A stretch of 64,000 nucleotides of DNA. It comes from Cunninghamia lanceolata (lineage: Eukaryota; Streptophyta; Pinopsida; Cupressales; Cupressaceae). The stretch covers positions 744,001 through 808,000 of the forward strand of contig BSBN01000252.1 in NCBI GenBank assembly GCA_027924645.1, in the 5' to 3' direction. Positions 34,261-46,690 of the stretch are shown here, piece after piece; position 1 is the first letter of the stretch, and each line of letters starts with the position of its first letter. Below the pieces are notes generated by a model, which had not been told where the DNA came from, searched no databases, and saw nothing but the letters and a program-made list of their open reading frames with translations. Position numbers and translations under genes: made by a program.

Positions 34261-36510
34261 ACGTCCTTGATTAACTTTGCTATTTGAAGTTGTTTTTGTG
34301 AAGATTAAATTTTTTGAGCCCTTATGGCAAGTTCTTGTCGCTTTAGAGCGAAAACCAATCATTGTCTGAATATATGCATCGCTTTTAAGCTTAAACCTAC
34401 CACTTTTAGCATTCATGGATCGCTTTTGAGAAAATAGTAGTCGCGTACTGTCTATTCCACATCGCTTACAAGCTAACAGTGGTCACTTATACCTTTATTT
34501 GAATCACTTTTAACCTAACAGTGATCGCCTTTAGCTGTCTGGATTGCTTTTTGTGAAACTAGGGTTTTTGTTACATTCTATTTTTCTTGCAGATCTTAGT
34601 CGCTTATGACCCGTAACCAGTCGCCTATTATTTTTTCACATCGCTTATGAGCTTTATCAATCTACATCTGGCATTACTGGCATCGCTTCTGATCTGTAAC
34701 ATTTTTCTTGCGGTAGAATACAGTTCACTTTTGATCAACAGTTGATCACCTCTAGTAAACTGTGTCATTTTCAGTCCTTATCATTTGCAGTTTGGTTTTT
34801 TTGGCTACTAATTGGGTATTTGTGCAGCATCTTGTCGATTGTCCAAGAAAAGGAGGTTATCAAACTACTAACATATCTATTGCAGCTTCGATCCATCCAA
34901 GACTTGTGGTTTTTCACTAAATTAGGAACATTTGGACTTGGTGCTTAAAAAAAAATTATTGCTTGCTCCGTGCTTGATTTATCTTTTTTGATTACTTGCA
35001 TGTGCTTTATTGTAACCCAATTTTAATAACAAAAGTATCCTCTCCCCTTACCTATTAAATGGATCTTGGGTGTATGAGAACTTTTTACTATCTTTAGAGG
35101 GTTTGCCTTCCTGATGTGAGAAGGGATACAACCCAAGCGATAATGGGCTAAAGCCAAGTCCTTCTGAACTGCTATATAAGAAAAGTGTTTGTGTTGAAAG
35201 CCACAAAAAATAGGTGTTGTTGTGTTATATCGACAGCCAACATCCCCCAAAACCCTCCAAGGCGTAACCCTTGAAGGCTGGGAGACTCCATAACGGAGAG
35301 TAGCACTGCCACATGTATAGCCACCCGAACGGATGCCCTTATTAGCAACTTTGTGTAGTAGCCAAAAACCTTCTATTTGTTGATGCAAAAGGTGGGACCT
35401 TTGAAGCCGCCCTGATTCACGTGGTTCTTAGAAGAGATAGTATGGACAATCCTAAGGTTTGGTGGGGGGACAAGCCTTGGGAAACCTGGATCTTGGTATG
35501 CATGAGAAATGTGTGCCATGGAGAGGAGCCGGTGCTACCAAGATCTTGAAGCTATCCGCTTTGAATAAGCACGACCAGGGGACTCCACAAATACAATCCT
35601 TTCCTAGCCTAGGTTGTACAAGTTTGTGATTGTTGTGAGTGTGAGTGACTGCAATTACTATTTTCTTGTCAAAAAACACAAATCAGACATATTTCTTGAC
35701 AGACATAGTCACTTTTGAGCTTAAATTGCCCGCATACAGACAACTGGATCACTTTTAAACAACAGTCAATCACCTTTTACCTAAACTGGATCACTTTTAA
35801 ACAACAGTCAGTCACCTTTTGCCTAAACTAGATCGTTTTTAAACAACAGTCAGTCATCTCTGGTCTAAACTGCGTCGCCTTTAATCAACAATAAATCGCT
35901 TCTGAGTCAATACTGGTCGCTTGTAGAAAATTGGCTCACCTCTGGTTAACACTGTAGTCTGTTATCTGAACCAAAACCAGATCACATTTAAGCTATTACC
36001 AATCACTTTTGGCCTTTTTTGATTCGTATATGAGCTATTACCTGTCGCCTGTGGTCAATTACCAACAAATCTTAGTGACTCAGCTGAATCAGCTACACTT
36101 CTGGCTTGTTTAGCTTCAACATTAGCTTTCAAACCTATCTCTGATCATTAGCAGATACCTAGACTTTGTCTCTTGCTTTGAGTTTATCAACCAATTGAAC
36201 TTTGTGAGCTTTTCATCTTTTTGAGATCCCAAACCAGCAAACCAAACATCAAATCAATCAACCCGATCAATCAACAAAACATCATCTTTTGGCTTTAGCT
36301 TTAGCAACATCAACAAAATAGCAACCTTAGCAAACAACTTTTCCCTTGAGTGTGTGAGCTATTCTCTAGGGAAGTCCAACCAACAACAAAGCAACCAAGC
36401 AACCCACCAACAAAGCAAACAGCAAACCAACAACCAACAACCAACAACGAGCAACCAAACAATCAACAAACCATCATCTTTTTGGGTCTCAAAACCTTAA
36501 ATCATTCATC
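34261..36510 (+). repeat. Element D leader with dispersed TCGCTTTTGAGC-type motifs
   Basis: No long frame. Two blocks (about 34330-34760 and 35700-36060) hold roughly 30 variants of a 12-14 bp motif, TCGCTTttgagc/ATCACTTTTaacc, spaced about 25-35 bp. Between them (about 35000-35690) lies a less AT-rich segment without the motif, possibly a separate insertion. From 36300 to 36480 the leader is CAA-rich (AACCAACAACCAACAA) up to the Gag start codon. Confidence 0.65.
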
Positions 36511-38588
36511 ATGCCTCAAACTAGGAGTCAATATAGAGCTAAAATGGAAGCCAAATTGTAAGCTGAAATGGAAGCCAAATTGCAAGCTAAGATGGAAGCT
36601 AAGATGCCACAATCTAGATCAACACCTTTTAGAGATGTGACTCAATTTACGACCGGTATGCTTCCTCATATGTTTGTGCCCCATGGGTACACCATTGGAG
36701 AGTCATCTTCACAACAAGTGCAACCTCAAACATTTTTGGGGACTTATGAGGAACAATCCCAAGAAGACTTATCAGAATTTTGAGATACACATGTATGGGA
36801 TCAATTTGAGAAACTTGTTTTATCTGATCCTAATCACTACTTCTTGCAACTTGCCCGCATGGGAGCTAAATTACCTAGAGATTTGACATATCCACTATTA
36901 GAGAGCACGATCCAAACACTCCCGCTATTGTTGCAAAGGGACCATCCACTATAGTCACACCATCCCATACCATATTACAAACTCCATCTTCCAACACATC
37001 TCTTTCACTACCTATTGTTACTTCATTTGATCCACCACGCTCGGAGTACACTCTAGAACCTTTGATAACTCCAACCAATGTACTCCCTTTCATTTCACAA
37101 AATCTGAACATTCCACCTTTCCATGTTCCCCAACATACTCCTTCTCCTACCATGACCATTTCCATGCCTCAAGTAACACAAGCTATCCATGTGGCCCAAG
37201 TGCAAACTCCCCAAACATCACAAGCTATCCCCATATTCCATATTCTGCAAGCTTCCCAAGCTACCCAAACAACACCAACGGTCCAAGCTTCACAGCCATC
37301 GCAATTCATTACATCACATGTGGACACCACATCTCATACTCCTACCGCTGCTAATATGATCTCCACTATCTCCACTAGTCCATCCAATACATCATACAAT
37401 CCCAATGTTAGTCTTATTGACATGAGTGACCTGCCTATTGTTTCTCAAGCTAATCCTAGCACTATAGTCACTTATGTTGAGCAACTTACATCCATTCCAT
37501 CATCTTCTTACAATCCTTCACAGACCGTCAATCCATCTTATACTACCCAAGGTTTGCCTATTGTTACTCAACACATGACATATACCAATCCTCATGTCCA
37601 AAATACAAACCTAAGTGTCCATCCTTCTTTCGCATCCACCAATCCTTCGATCAATTACCATGTCACAAATCCAACTCCAAATTCACAACCATTAACTAAT
37701 GCCAATCAATCTTCCACTTCTCATGTGATGCAAAATCTTGGTGCTAATTCATCACAATATACCCAACCACCGCTTGTGTCTCAAGGACAGCAATCTTCAA
37801 CCACATATGGGTCACATACCAATCCTTTGACATACATTGTGAGTATGCAACCTCAACACATGGTCATGGCTTCATATATCCCACAACAGCAACCTCAATA
37901 TGCATCATACCATGTTTCAGCCCCTTTGCAACAACAACAATTATCTCCAGCGGATGTTCAACAAATGATTAACCAAGCAGTAGGACAAAACAAGAAGACA
38001 TTTTCCTTAGAAAACATATGCGCTTATCCATTTAACAAGTCACTTCATATGGCACCTTTTCTGCCACGCTTTGAAATTCCACAATTTGACAAGTACAAAG
38101 GAAAAGGAAATCTGAAAGACATTCTTAGAGCATTCTTTGTGGCATGTCTTGATGTTGTTCATGACGATACATATCTTTTGAGACTATTCCCTCGAAGCTT
38201 AGCAGGACAAGCTCTTGAATGGTTCTCTCATTTACCTCCGGGAATTAAGTCTTTTGCGGAGTTAACAAATAAGTTTCAATCACACTTTGCTTTTAACATT
38301 GAACATGAGGTAAACATGAATGACCTTATCAACAATAAACAACGCAATGGTGAAGCCTTTTCTTCATTTACTCAACGATGGCGTAATATGGCTAGCAAAC
38401 TATCATGGGAAATACCTGAGAAGCAACAGCTCGATATCTTTGTTCAAAATCTTCATCCCAAGCTGTCATTCCAACTACAATTACAAAGTGCTAGCACCTT
38501 TGATGAACTTGTTTCCAAAGGAACCATCATTGAACGAGCTTTAATTGCTAAAGGCACTATCAAGATTTTTCACGATAACAAAGACTAG
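36511..38588 (+). pseudogene. Element D Gag
   Basis: Starts ATG 36511 ('MPQTRSQYRAKMEAK', with a short repeated 'KMEAKL' block). A stop at about 36559, another at 36781 and a frameshift near 36890 interrupt it; from 36893 the frame is open to 38588. The middle is Pro/Ser/Thr/Gln-rich. The Gag core is 'PFLPRFEIPQFDKYKGKGN', 'LAGQALEWFSHLPPGIKSFA' and 'FTQRWRNMASKLSWEIPEKQ', the standard Ty3/gypsy capsid region (Retrotrans_gag). It would form the particle that packages element RNA. Confidence 0.85.
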
Positions 38589-40356
38589 CCTCAAAATTCC
38601 AACGATAAGTCTCTCTTTTGGAACAAAAACAAGAATGTTGTCAACGATGGTGTTGTGGACGCAAAGAATATACAAACTATGAAAGCTCCCATTAATATTC
38701 AAGTTGCTTCTACAACAATGCAACCTTTTCAATGAACTCGACAATGACAAACTTCAAATCCTCGCCGACAATTTACACCATTAGCAGACCCTATGGAAGT
38801 TGTCTTTCGAAAACTTCTCCAAGCGAGCGATATCATGTTACTGGATGCGTCACCCAATAGTGAACCACTCTTCAAAGCTCCTTGGTATAAATAAAATGAG
38901 TATTGTGATTACCATAGAGTTAAAGGACACAAAACAAATGGTTGTATGCGCTTAAAGCATGTTATCCAAGATTGTATCGATCAAGGTTTAATCAAAATTA
39001 CACCTTCAACAACTCAACCTACATAGCAACCGACATCAAACTATGATCTAGATGCTTTCAAGAATCCACTTCCATCTCATGAGAAATCAAGTAACCCTCT
39101 TGCTGGGAATGCCATTCAGTACAACTATGAATCATCTACTATTGGCTGCATTGACCATGCTCATATTTCTACCATTACTATCCAAGGCAAAGCACCTGAC
39201 TGCACTGTAACTACTCGAAGGGGTTGCGTTACCATTCAAGGAGCACCTGTCCATCCTCCTCAACCATCCTCTAACTATAATATCCTTGATCACCTTGGCA
39301 AAACACCTGCACATATTTCCATTCTTGAGTTGCTTTGCATATCCCCTGCTCATAAAGCTATCCTTGACAAAGCCTTACAAGACTCTTCGGTGCCTAACAA
39401 TATTGATATCACACAATTCCAATCTATGGTCGCTAGCATTGCAGCCCCTTGTCATTTAACCTTTTCTGAGAAAGATCATTAGCCCTTCATTCATCCTTCA
39501 CACAACGAAGCCCTTCACATTGAAGTGTTTGTCAAACAACGCTGTATCAAACGAATCTTGGTGGATGGTGGAGCTGGTCTTAATATATGTTCCTTAAAAT
39601 TAATAAAACAATTGGGATATTCTGATGAATGTTGACACCTCCAAGGTCATTACTATCAGAGCATATGATGATGCCGAGAGAGATACTGAAGGGATTATTT
39701 ACTTTCCTATCCAAGTTGGGCCGGTCACTACTGAAACCCATTGTCAAGTTCTTGATATTGAGCTTCCTTATAATATTATCCTTGGTCATCCATGGATACA
39801 TGCCCTCAAGGTAGTTCCTTCTACATACCATCAATGTCTTAAATCTCCACATAACGGTATTGAGATTACTATCCATGCTGATCCCAATCCATTTGAATTT
39901 TATCATGCCTTTCAAGCTAAATACCAAAGTCCAAACTGCATTCCTATCAACACTGAGGCATATCCATCTTCATCATATGTAGATCCATCCGACCTACTCA
40001 AGCCATCATCTAGCAAAGCCGCTTCCAATCTCCGTATCAAGTACACCGAACATGGTCCGGGTGAATACACATTGCAAGAATCTTGTTGTGTTGGTACCCT
40101 TCCCTTGTCTCCCAAATCTCATGGTAAACCTTCTACATCCAAGCCACCTTCATCCCCAGCTATCTTCAAAGCCCCACCCACAGTATTCCTTAAACGCGGA
40201 TTCTTGGATGATGAAGACATTGATGATATCGACTCTTGGATATTCTTTGATGAAAATGACCAAGTACAACTTGAAGTGGAGAGATATAACAATGGGTTTC
40301 TCATCATAAAGAACATGGGCTACAAGGGACATGGTGGATTGGGATCACACGAATAA
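38589..40356 (+). pseudogene. Element D CCHC knuckle, protease and G-patch
   Basis: 'YCDYHRVKGHKTNGCMRLKH' at about 38907 is the zinc knuckle variant usual in this lineage. 'LGKTPAHISILELL' (39.3 kb) precedes the protease, whose active site is 'LVDGGAGLNIC' (about 39560; Asp kept). The downstream segment 'IILGHPWIHALKVVPSTYHQ' is at about 39775. The G-patch 'MGYKGHGGLGSHE' ends at a TAA at 40354 where Gln is expected; 'QGLGYQ' follows at about 40399. Frameshift near 39625 and several stops (38586, 38732, 39024, 39479). Confidence 0.82.
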
Positions 40357-42270
40357 GGACCTCTTGAACCCATTGTTGTGTCTAAGAAGTTTAATAAGCA
40401 AGGCCTTGGCTATCAGCTGGAGGTACTGCGTTCCAAAGACATTAAGTGTATTTTTGATATGGATGTTGGACCCTCCTCGGCAGGAGAGACTTCTAGTTCG
40501 GATACTATCGACAACTCCTCCCTTCATATTATTGACTTTTTTCAAGAAAACTCCATCTTTATGATTTCCACAACCTCCTCTAGCCATAGCCATTCCTCCG
40601 TTACCCTTTCACTCGTATATCCTAACCTCATCGATTGGGACCAATAGGGGGCACCGATATTAGATACATTTGAGAATGATGAAGCTATTGTAGAATTCAT
40701 GGGCTTACAACAAGGCATTCCACTGGGTGATCACAAAGCAGGTTTCATGATGGATCTACCTAAACTAGCATATTTTGGTGGAAGTATCAAATCCTTCAGT
40801 CGCAAAAGTGAAATAGACAAAATCAAACAACATAGGTCACTAGGTGAAAACTGAAAGGCACCTCTTAACCGTGAAAAAGTAAAAATAAAGGACATATCCG
40901 AAGGTGAAAACCTCTCTGAGGTGCCTCAGGATGGGGGATTTGATCTTCCTGTTGCCACTAATTATCATGAGAAATCAACAGTGCTAGTTGAACAATCACA
41001 ATACATGAACTTGGGTACAGAGCAGAATCCAAAGATCACTTTTTTGGTAGCATCACTATCAGAGCAAGAAAGAAGAGACTTCACAGCATTTTTTATAAAA
41101 AGAGCTATAAATTTTGCATGGACATACACTGACATGTCGGGTTTAGATCCATCACTTGTAGTACATCACCTAGCAGTATCTCCTAATGCAAAACCTGTTA
41201 AACAAAAATTGCGCAAAATGCATCCGCAAGTAGCTTTACTGGTCAAAGCAGAGATTCATAAGCTATTAGAAGCAAAGTTCATAAAGCCCATTGATTATTG
41301 AGAATGGGTTTCAAAATTGGTACCTGCATCAAAACCTGATGGACAAGTTCGTTGTTGCACAGACTTTAGAGATCTTAATAAAGCATGTCCTAAGGATGAC
41401 TTTCCATTGCCAAGCATAGACAACATTGTAGATCTCACATCTGGACATGAAATGCTATCTTTGATGGATGGATTTTCAGGATATAACCAAATCATAATAC
41501 CAGAGGAAGATCAAGATAAAACATCATTTATTTATCCATGGGGCACATATTGCTGGGTTGTAATGCCCTTTGGTCTCAAGAATGCTGGAGCTACTTATCA
41601 ACGAGCCATGACAGTTATTTTTCATGACCTTTTTCACACTATCATGGAAGACTATGTTGATGATATCCTAGGAAAATCTAAGACAAGAGAAGGACATCTA
41701 CATGTACTAGCACAAATCTTTGATCGATTAGAGAAGTATCAAGTCAGACTGAACCCAAAGAAATGTGTATTTGGCGTAACATCTAGAAAACTGTTGGGAT
41801 ACATTATGTCTCGACGAGGGATAGAAGTGGACCTAGCTTAAGTAAAAGCTATCATAGAAATGCCTCCACCAGCAAATCTCAAGTAGCTCCGCAGTCTACA
41901 AGGAAGGTTACAGTCCATCCGTAGATTTATATCACAACTAGCAGACAAATGCCATCCTTTCCAACATCTTCTTCGTAAGGGTGAACATTTTAAGCGGGAT
42001 GAAAAATGTCAACAGGCCTTTGACAAAATAAATGAATATCTAGCAACACCTCATGTGTTAGTACCTCCTATACTTGATAGCCCGTTATTGCTTTACATAT
42101 CATCAACAACAGTAGCATTGGGTGCCCTTCTAGCTCAACATGATGATTCGGGGAAAGAACAAGCCATCTACTACATCAGCAAAACTCTTGTGGGATATGA
42201 ACTTAATTATTCATCTATGGAAAAAGCATGTTTAGCATTAGTGTTTGCTTCCCAAAAGTTGTGACACTAT
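40357..42270 (+). pseudogene. Element D reverse transcriptase and first RNase H
   Basis: After a linker (40357-40920), RT spans about 41190-41840: 'VKQKLRKMHPQVALLVKAEI', 'VPASKPDGQVRCCTDFRDLN', 'LMDGFSGYNQI', 'VMPFGLKNAGATYQRAM' and the catalytic 'YVDDIL'. The connection and first RNase H run to about 42440 ('LLYISSTTVALGALLAQ', 'YYISKTLVGYELNYSSMEKA'). The first catalytic Asp of that RNase H is not present, as is usual for the degenerated first RNase H of Tat elements. Stops at 41299, 41839, 41884 and 42262; three of the four fit Gln or Arg codons changed by C-to-T. Confidence 0.9.
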
Positions 42271-42915
42271 ATGTTGAACCAAGAAACAAAGCTCATATCT
42301 AATGTGGATCCACTCAAATATCTTCTCTCTAAAGCAATCCTCACGGGAAGATTAGCAAAATGGGTTATGATCTTAAGTGAATTTGACATACAATATGTGG
42401 ATCAGAAAGCCATAAAAGGACAAGTCATCGCTGATCAATTAGCTGCAACACCCATCACAGATATTCACCTAATATATCTAGAATTCCCTGATGGAGGGTT
42501 GTTTAATTTAACTTCCCCAACATGGTGGCAGCTATATTTTGATGGATCTTACACACAACATGGATCAGGAGCAGGGATATTGTTTGTTACCCCTCAAGGA
42601 GATTGTATACCCAAATCATAAAGAATTGCATTTCTGTGTACCAATAACATAGCAGAGTATGAAGCTTTAATCATAGGATTACGCATGGCAGTACAATGGG
42701 CTATCAAACAGTTACAAGTCTTTGGCGATTCTCAACTGGTTATCAAACAAGTCTTAGATGAATATCAAACAAAAGATGAGAAGCTTCTTCCATACAAGGT
42801 AATGGTTGATGATTTTAAAAAGTACTTTGACAATATCACTTTTGAACAAATCCCAAGGCTACAGAACAGAGCAGCAGATGCCATGGCTATGATTGGGTCT
42901 CTTCTAGACATGCCA
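42271..42915 (+). pseudogene. Element D second (plant/archaeal-type) RNase H
   Basis: 'LYFDGSYTQHGSGAGILFV' (about 42535), 'NNIAEYEALIIGLRMA' (42648), 'VFGDSQLVIKQVLDEY' (42718) and 'LQNRAADAMAMIGSL' (about 42859) carry the four catalytic acids. One TAA at 42618. A second RNase H between the first RNase H and integrase defines the Tat lineage. It is thought to have replaced the decayed original enzyme. Confidence 0.9.
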
Positions 42916-44229
42916 TCTAATACAAATAAATGTGAGTTTCTGGTTGAACAGCTTCTGATTCAAACATTTGAAGTACCATATTCTAAGCTTATATGTGAAA
43001 TTGTTGGTCCCAATTCGTCGTGGTACGAGGACTTAAACGAGTATCTCCGCAATCAAACCTTTCCATTTCAATTATCTAACACCCAACGCAAAACCTTTAT
43101 CTGTCGAGCCTCTCGTTACACTATCTTGGGAGACACCCTTTATCGCCAGAGTCTTGATGGTATCCTTCTTAGATGTCTTGATTCTGAGGAAGCAAAAGTG
43201 GCCTTACGTGATGTGCATGAAGGTGTCTGTGGCTCGTATTTTGCGGGCCCTGGCCTTGTTAAGAAACTTCTATGAGCAGGATATTATTGGCCAACCATGT
43301 AAAAAGATGCACAACAATTCGCAAAGAGATGTCTACAATGTCAGAAACATGGAAATTTAATACATGCACCAGCACATGAGCTTCAGCCTATCACTACTCC
43401 ATGGCCTTTCTCACAGTGGGGACTTGATCTCATAGGTAAAATCCATCCTACTTCATCAAATGGTCATAAGTTCATTATCACCACCACTGAATATTTCACA
43501 AAGTGGGTGAAAGCCATACCAATGACTTATATCACCGTCAAGCAAATATCCAAGTTCATCCTACACTATATCATTTGCCGCTATGGAGTTCCTCAAGCTA
43601 TTGTCACTGATAATGGTCGTCCCTTCAAGAACCAAGAGGTTAGAGATCTTTGCAAAAAGTTCCATATCCAACATCACTTCTCTACCCCTTACTATCCTCA
43701 GAGCAATGGTCAAGCTGAGGCTTCTAACAAAACAATCACCAAGATTCTCAAAAAGACAGTCAATGAAGCCGGTCGTGATTGGCATTTACAACTTCATCCT
43801 ACATTATGGGCATATAGAACAAGTATCAGAACTCCCATTGGAGCTACACCTTATGCTCTTGTGTACGGTACTGAAGCTAGTTTACCTATTGAGGTCGAGA
43901 TCCCCTCACTGCGAGTATCTCTACAGCATACCATCTCAGAGGAAGAATATCGGGTATCCAGACTCCATGATCTTGAGCTACTAGATGAACGATGTCTTAC
44001 AGTACTCAACTATCTCCAAGTCTATCAAAACCATCTACGCCGCAGTTACAACAAAAAAATCAGAGAATGCAGATTTCAAGTTAGAGATCTTGTCCTTAAA
44101 GAGAATCAAAGGAATCAGCAACATCGTGAGAAACAGGGCAAGTTTGAACCAAGTTGGCTTGGTCCTTTTATCATCACAATAGTTTATGGATTAGGTGTAT
44201 ATACTCTCTCAACACCTGAAGGCATTTAA
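42916..44229 (+). pseudogene. Element D integrase
   Basis: Zinc finger at about 43216-43350 (His...His, 'CLQCQ'). Core from 43400: 'WGLDLIGKIHPTS' (Asp 1), 'AIVTDNGRPFKNQ' (Asp 2) and 'YYPQSNGQAEASN' (catalytic Glu present). C-terminal region: 'KFEPSWLGPFIITIVYGLGV'. Open from 43507 to the TAA at 44227. Stops at 43273 and about 43301 break the N-terminal part. It would insert element DNA into the genome. This is the best-kept enzyme domain in the window. Confidence 0.9.
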
Positions 44230-46690
44230 TTGGATGAACCAGTCAACAACATCCATCTCAAGACGTTTTATCCATGAATCTCACCTATCCTAAAAAAAAA
44301 AATCTATCCAATAGTGAAAACCACTTTGTGGCACTTTGGATAATAAAAAAATAAAAGTATAAGATAAATAATCCATCCTCTGGTGAAAACTTGGTAAACA
44401 GGCACCTTGTATAAGTACCATAGTGAAAACCTGGCAAACAGGTGCTATGTGTAGTGACCAGTCTCTATTATCTGCTTAGTTTGTTTGATCACCACTCTTC
44501 CTAGCATACTTCGCCATCTTATCTTACATAATCCATATCATAATCCACATTTCATCGTACTAAATAGCTTTTCCATCTTTGCCTTTGTCAATGCTATCTA
44601 TCATACTTGGGACATTGTTGCAATAACTATATCTTTTTGGCACCTTAGCATCTTGTCCGCACACGCTATCCATTGTCGCTTCTCCATAATAAAATTCATT
44701 CCGCACTGGGGGCATTTGTTGAGCCTTATTTGGAAGTGGATACTGCCAACTCTACCAAATAACACACCAAACACCTTAGCTCACAACACAGCCAACTTTC
44801 AACTTCAACCATAGCGTTCATCCAACGTTAAACATGACAAACATTTGCAACCAGGATTCGTATCTTTGCAATCAATTCAAGCTCAACCAACATCCAAAAA
44901 CATCAAAAACATCGCCAACGCAATCATCCAAGCAATAAGTTGATTTTTTTTAACATCACTCACCAGCGTAATAAGCAAGAACTACATCCCAACTCTATCA
45001 TTAAAGCCTTGATCTCGTGGATACAGGGTATGTAGGCAATCTGAGATGCGAAGGAAGCACTCTGATTCAGGCCAAGACGATAGTCCCTCTTTTCATCATC
45101 CATCTTTCATCTTTCTTCTAATCATCCTCTAATCTTTCATCTCACATTCTTCTATTTTTTGTCACACACATCATCAATAAAACCCAGAACTACATATTCA
45201 TCATGTCTCATCATCATCGTAAATGTGCTTTGATCCCATGGATACAGGGTATGTAGGTAGTCTGGAATATGAAGGAAGTTTCCAGTACTCAAGCACAGAT
45301 GATCTACCCCATCTTCTTCATCTTCTCTCATCTTCCATCTTATTCTCTTTGATTAGCTCAAGCAGGAAGCAGACTATGTGTATACTGAAAGCTCAAGCAC
45401 TTTAACCAATCAAGAATAAGCCAGAAGCTATTTGTCTGCATGCCTTAAGCCAACATTTGCTACAGCATTCTATCAACATCTTTATCCTTCAACAAGATGT
45501 AGCTTTCCTCTTAACAAGGCCCCAACTTAAATCCATCTAAGAGCACTTAAATTTGGCAAGAGAACATGATGACAGTATCTTTTGTTTTATCTTTTGTCCC
45601 TTTTCTATTTTATATGCCTAATCAAGACTGCCTTGATCTATCTATATCTTGGTATGTTGCGATGAAGTAAGGAATGGGGCATGGTCATATTGCTTTTGTA
45701 TGCCGTGTTTGTGGAATGATCTTATTCTCTTCCTAAGCGTATTGGTATCTTGTACATGTTGGGATTAGCATCTTACATATTAATATCTCTAGCATCTGAG
45801 AAGCTAAACAGTCTCTTATGCACTTAAGACTATTTTATGTCAAGACTAGCTCCATACATATAACCGGCAAGGTGTCACTATGTGTAGTGGAGATAAGCTC
45901 AAACCATTTCTTGTAGCGTCAAATTCCATCTCAAAACACTAGCTTCTATTCATATCTGGTGCATGTTGGCTCAACATCTTGACCTCATGCGTTCAGACAA
46001 GATTATAGCATGCTAGTTTTGCATTGGATATCTCGACACCTTGGTCTTCTATACCCTCGAGCATAACATCTGCATGCCATATCAAACATAAGGATTACAT
46101 TTCTTTTCATTTTTGAGAAATTACTTTTAAAGCTGCCCATTGTACCATCTATTCATCACATTATATGCCCATATAGTCCTCAACCAAGATCAATCATTTC
46201 CATCGTCCTTCTTCCACATCTCTTATCCTGCAAAACAAGTGTGTTAGGCATATAGAGGTCCATCACATATCATATCATTACCATTTACTTATTTGCATTA
46301 TCATACATTTCCATTCATATAATTTGCATAAACTTCCATACATAATCCATGAAAAATACAAAATACAACATGCATAACCATCATAATACCAACAGTACAT
46401 CCATTACAACATCATGTAGATAACCAACATGCCATCATAAATATATACATGTGTCAATATACAAGTGTCTATATATACAAGCTAAGCCATAAAGAATGTA
46501 TGTACAATCGGCTCTAGGCCTCATCATGATACAATATAATATACATGAACAAGGTAGTCCTAATGACTACTGGAAACTCCCTCGTCCTGACCGCCACCAC
46601 TGGGTCCTGCACCTGTCCCCCTATCTCTCTGTGGCCCCATCACTGATGCTACAGATCGAGATCCACCTATCCTCCATGAACCTAAAGCTC
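44230..46690. other. Element D region between integrase and antisense ORF
   Basis: No credible frame. Near 44320-44455 a unit with 'GTGAAAACC...CAGGTGC' repeats about three times. At 45016-45060 and 45234-45280 a ~40-bp block containing TGGATACAGGGTATGTAGG is duplicated. Confidence 0.6.

Noticed and set aside
45016..45280. Duplicated TGGATACAGGGTATGTAGG block as a gene or regulatory element
   Set aside because: Probably a local duplication in the 3' region of D; no supporting frame or signal.
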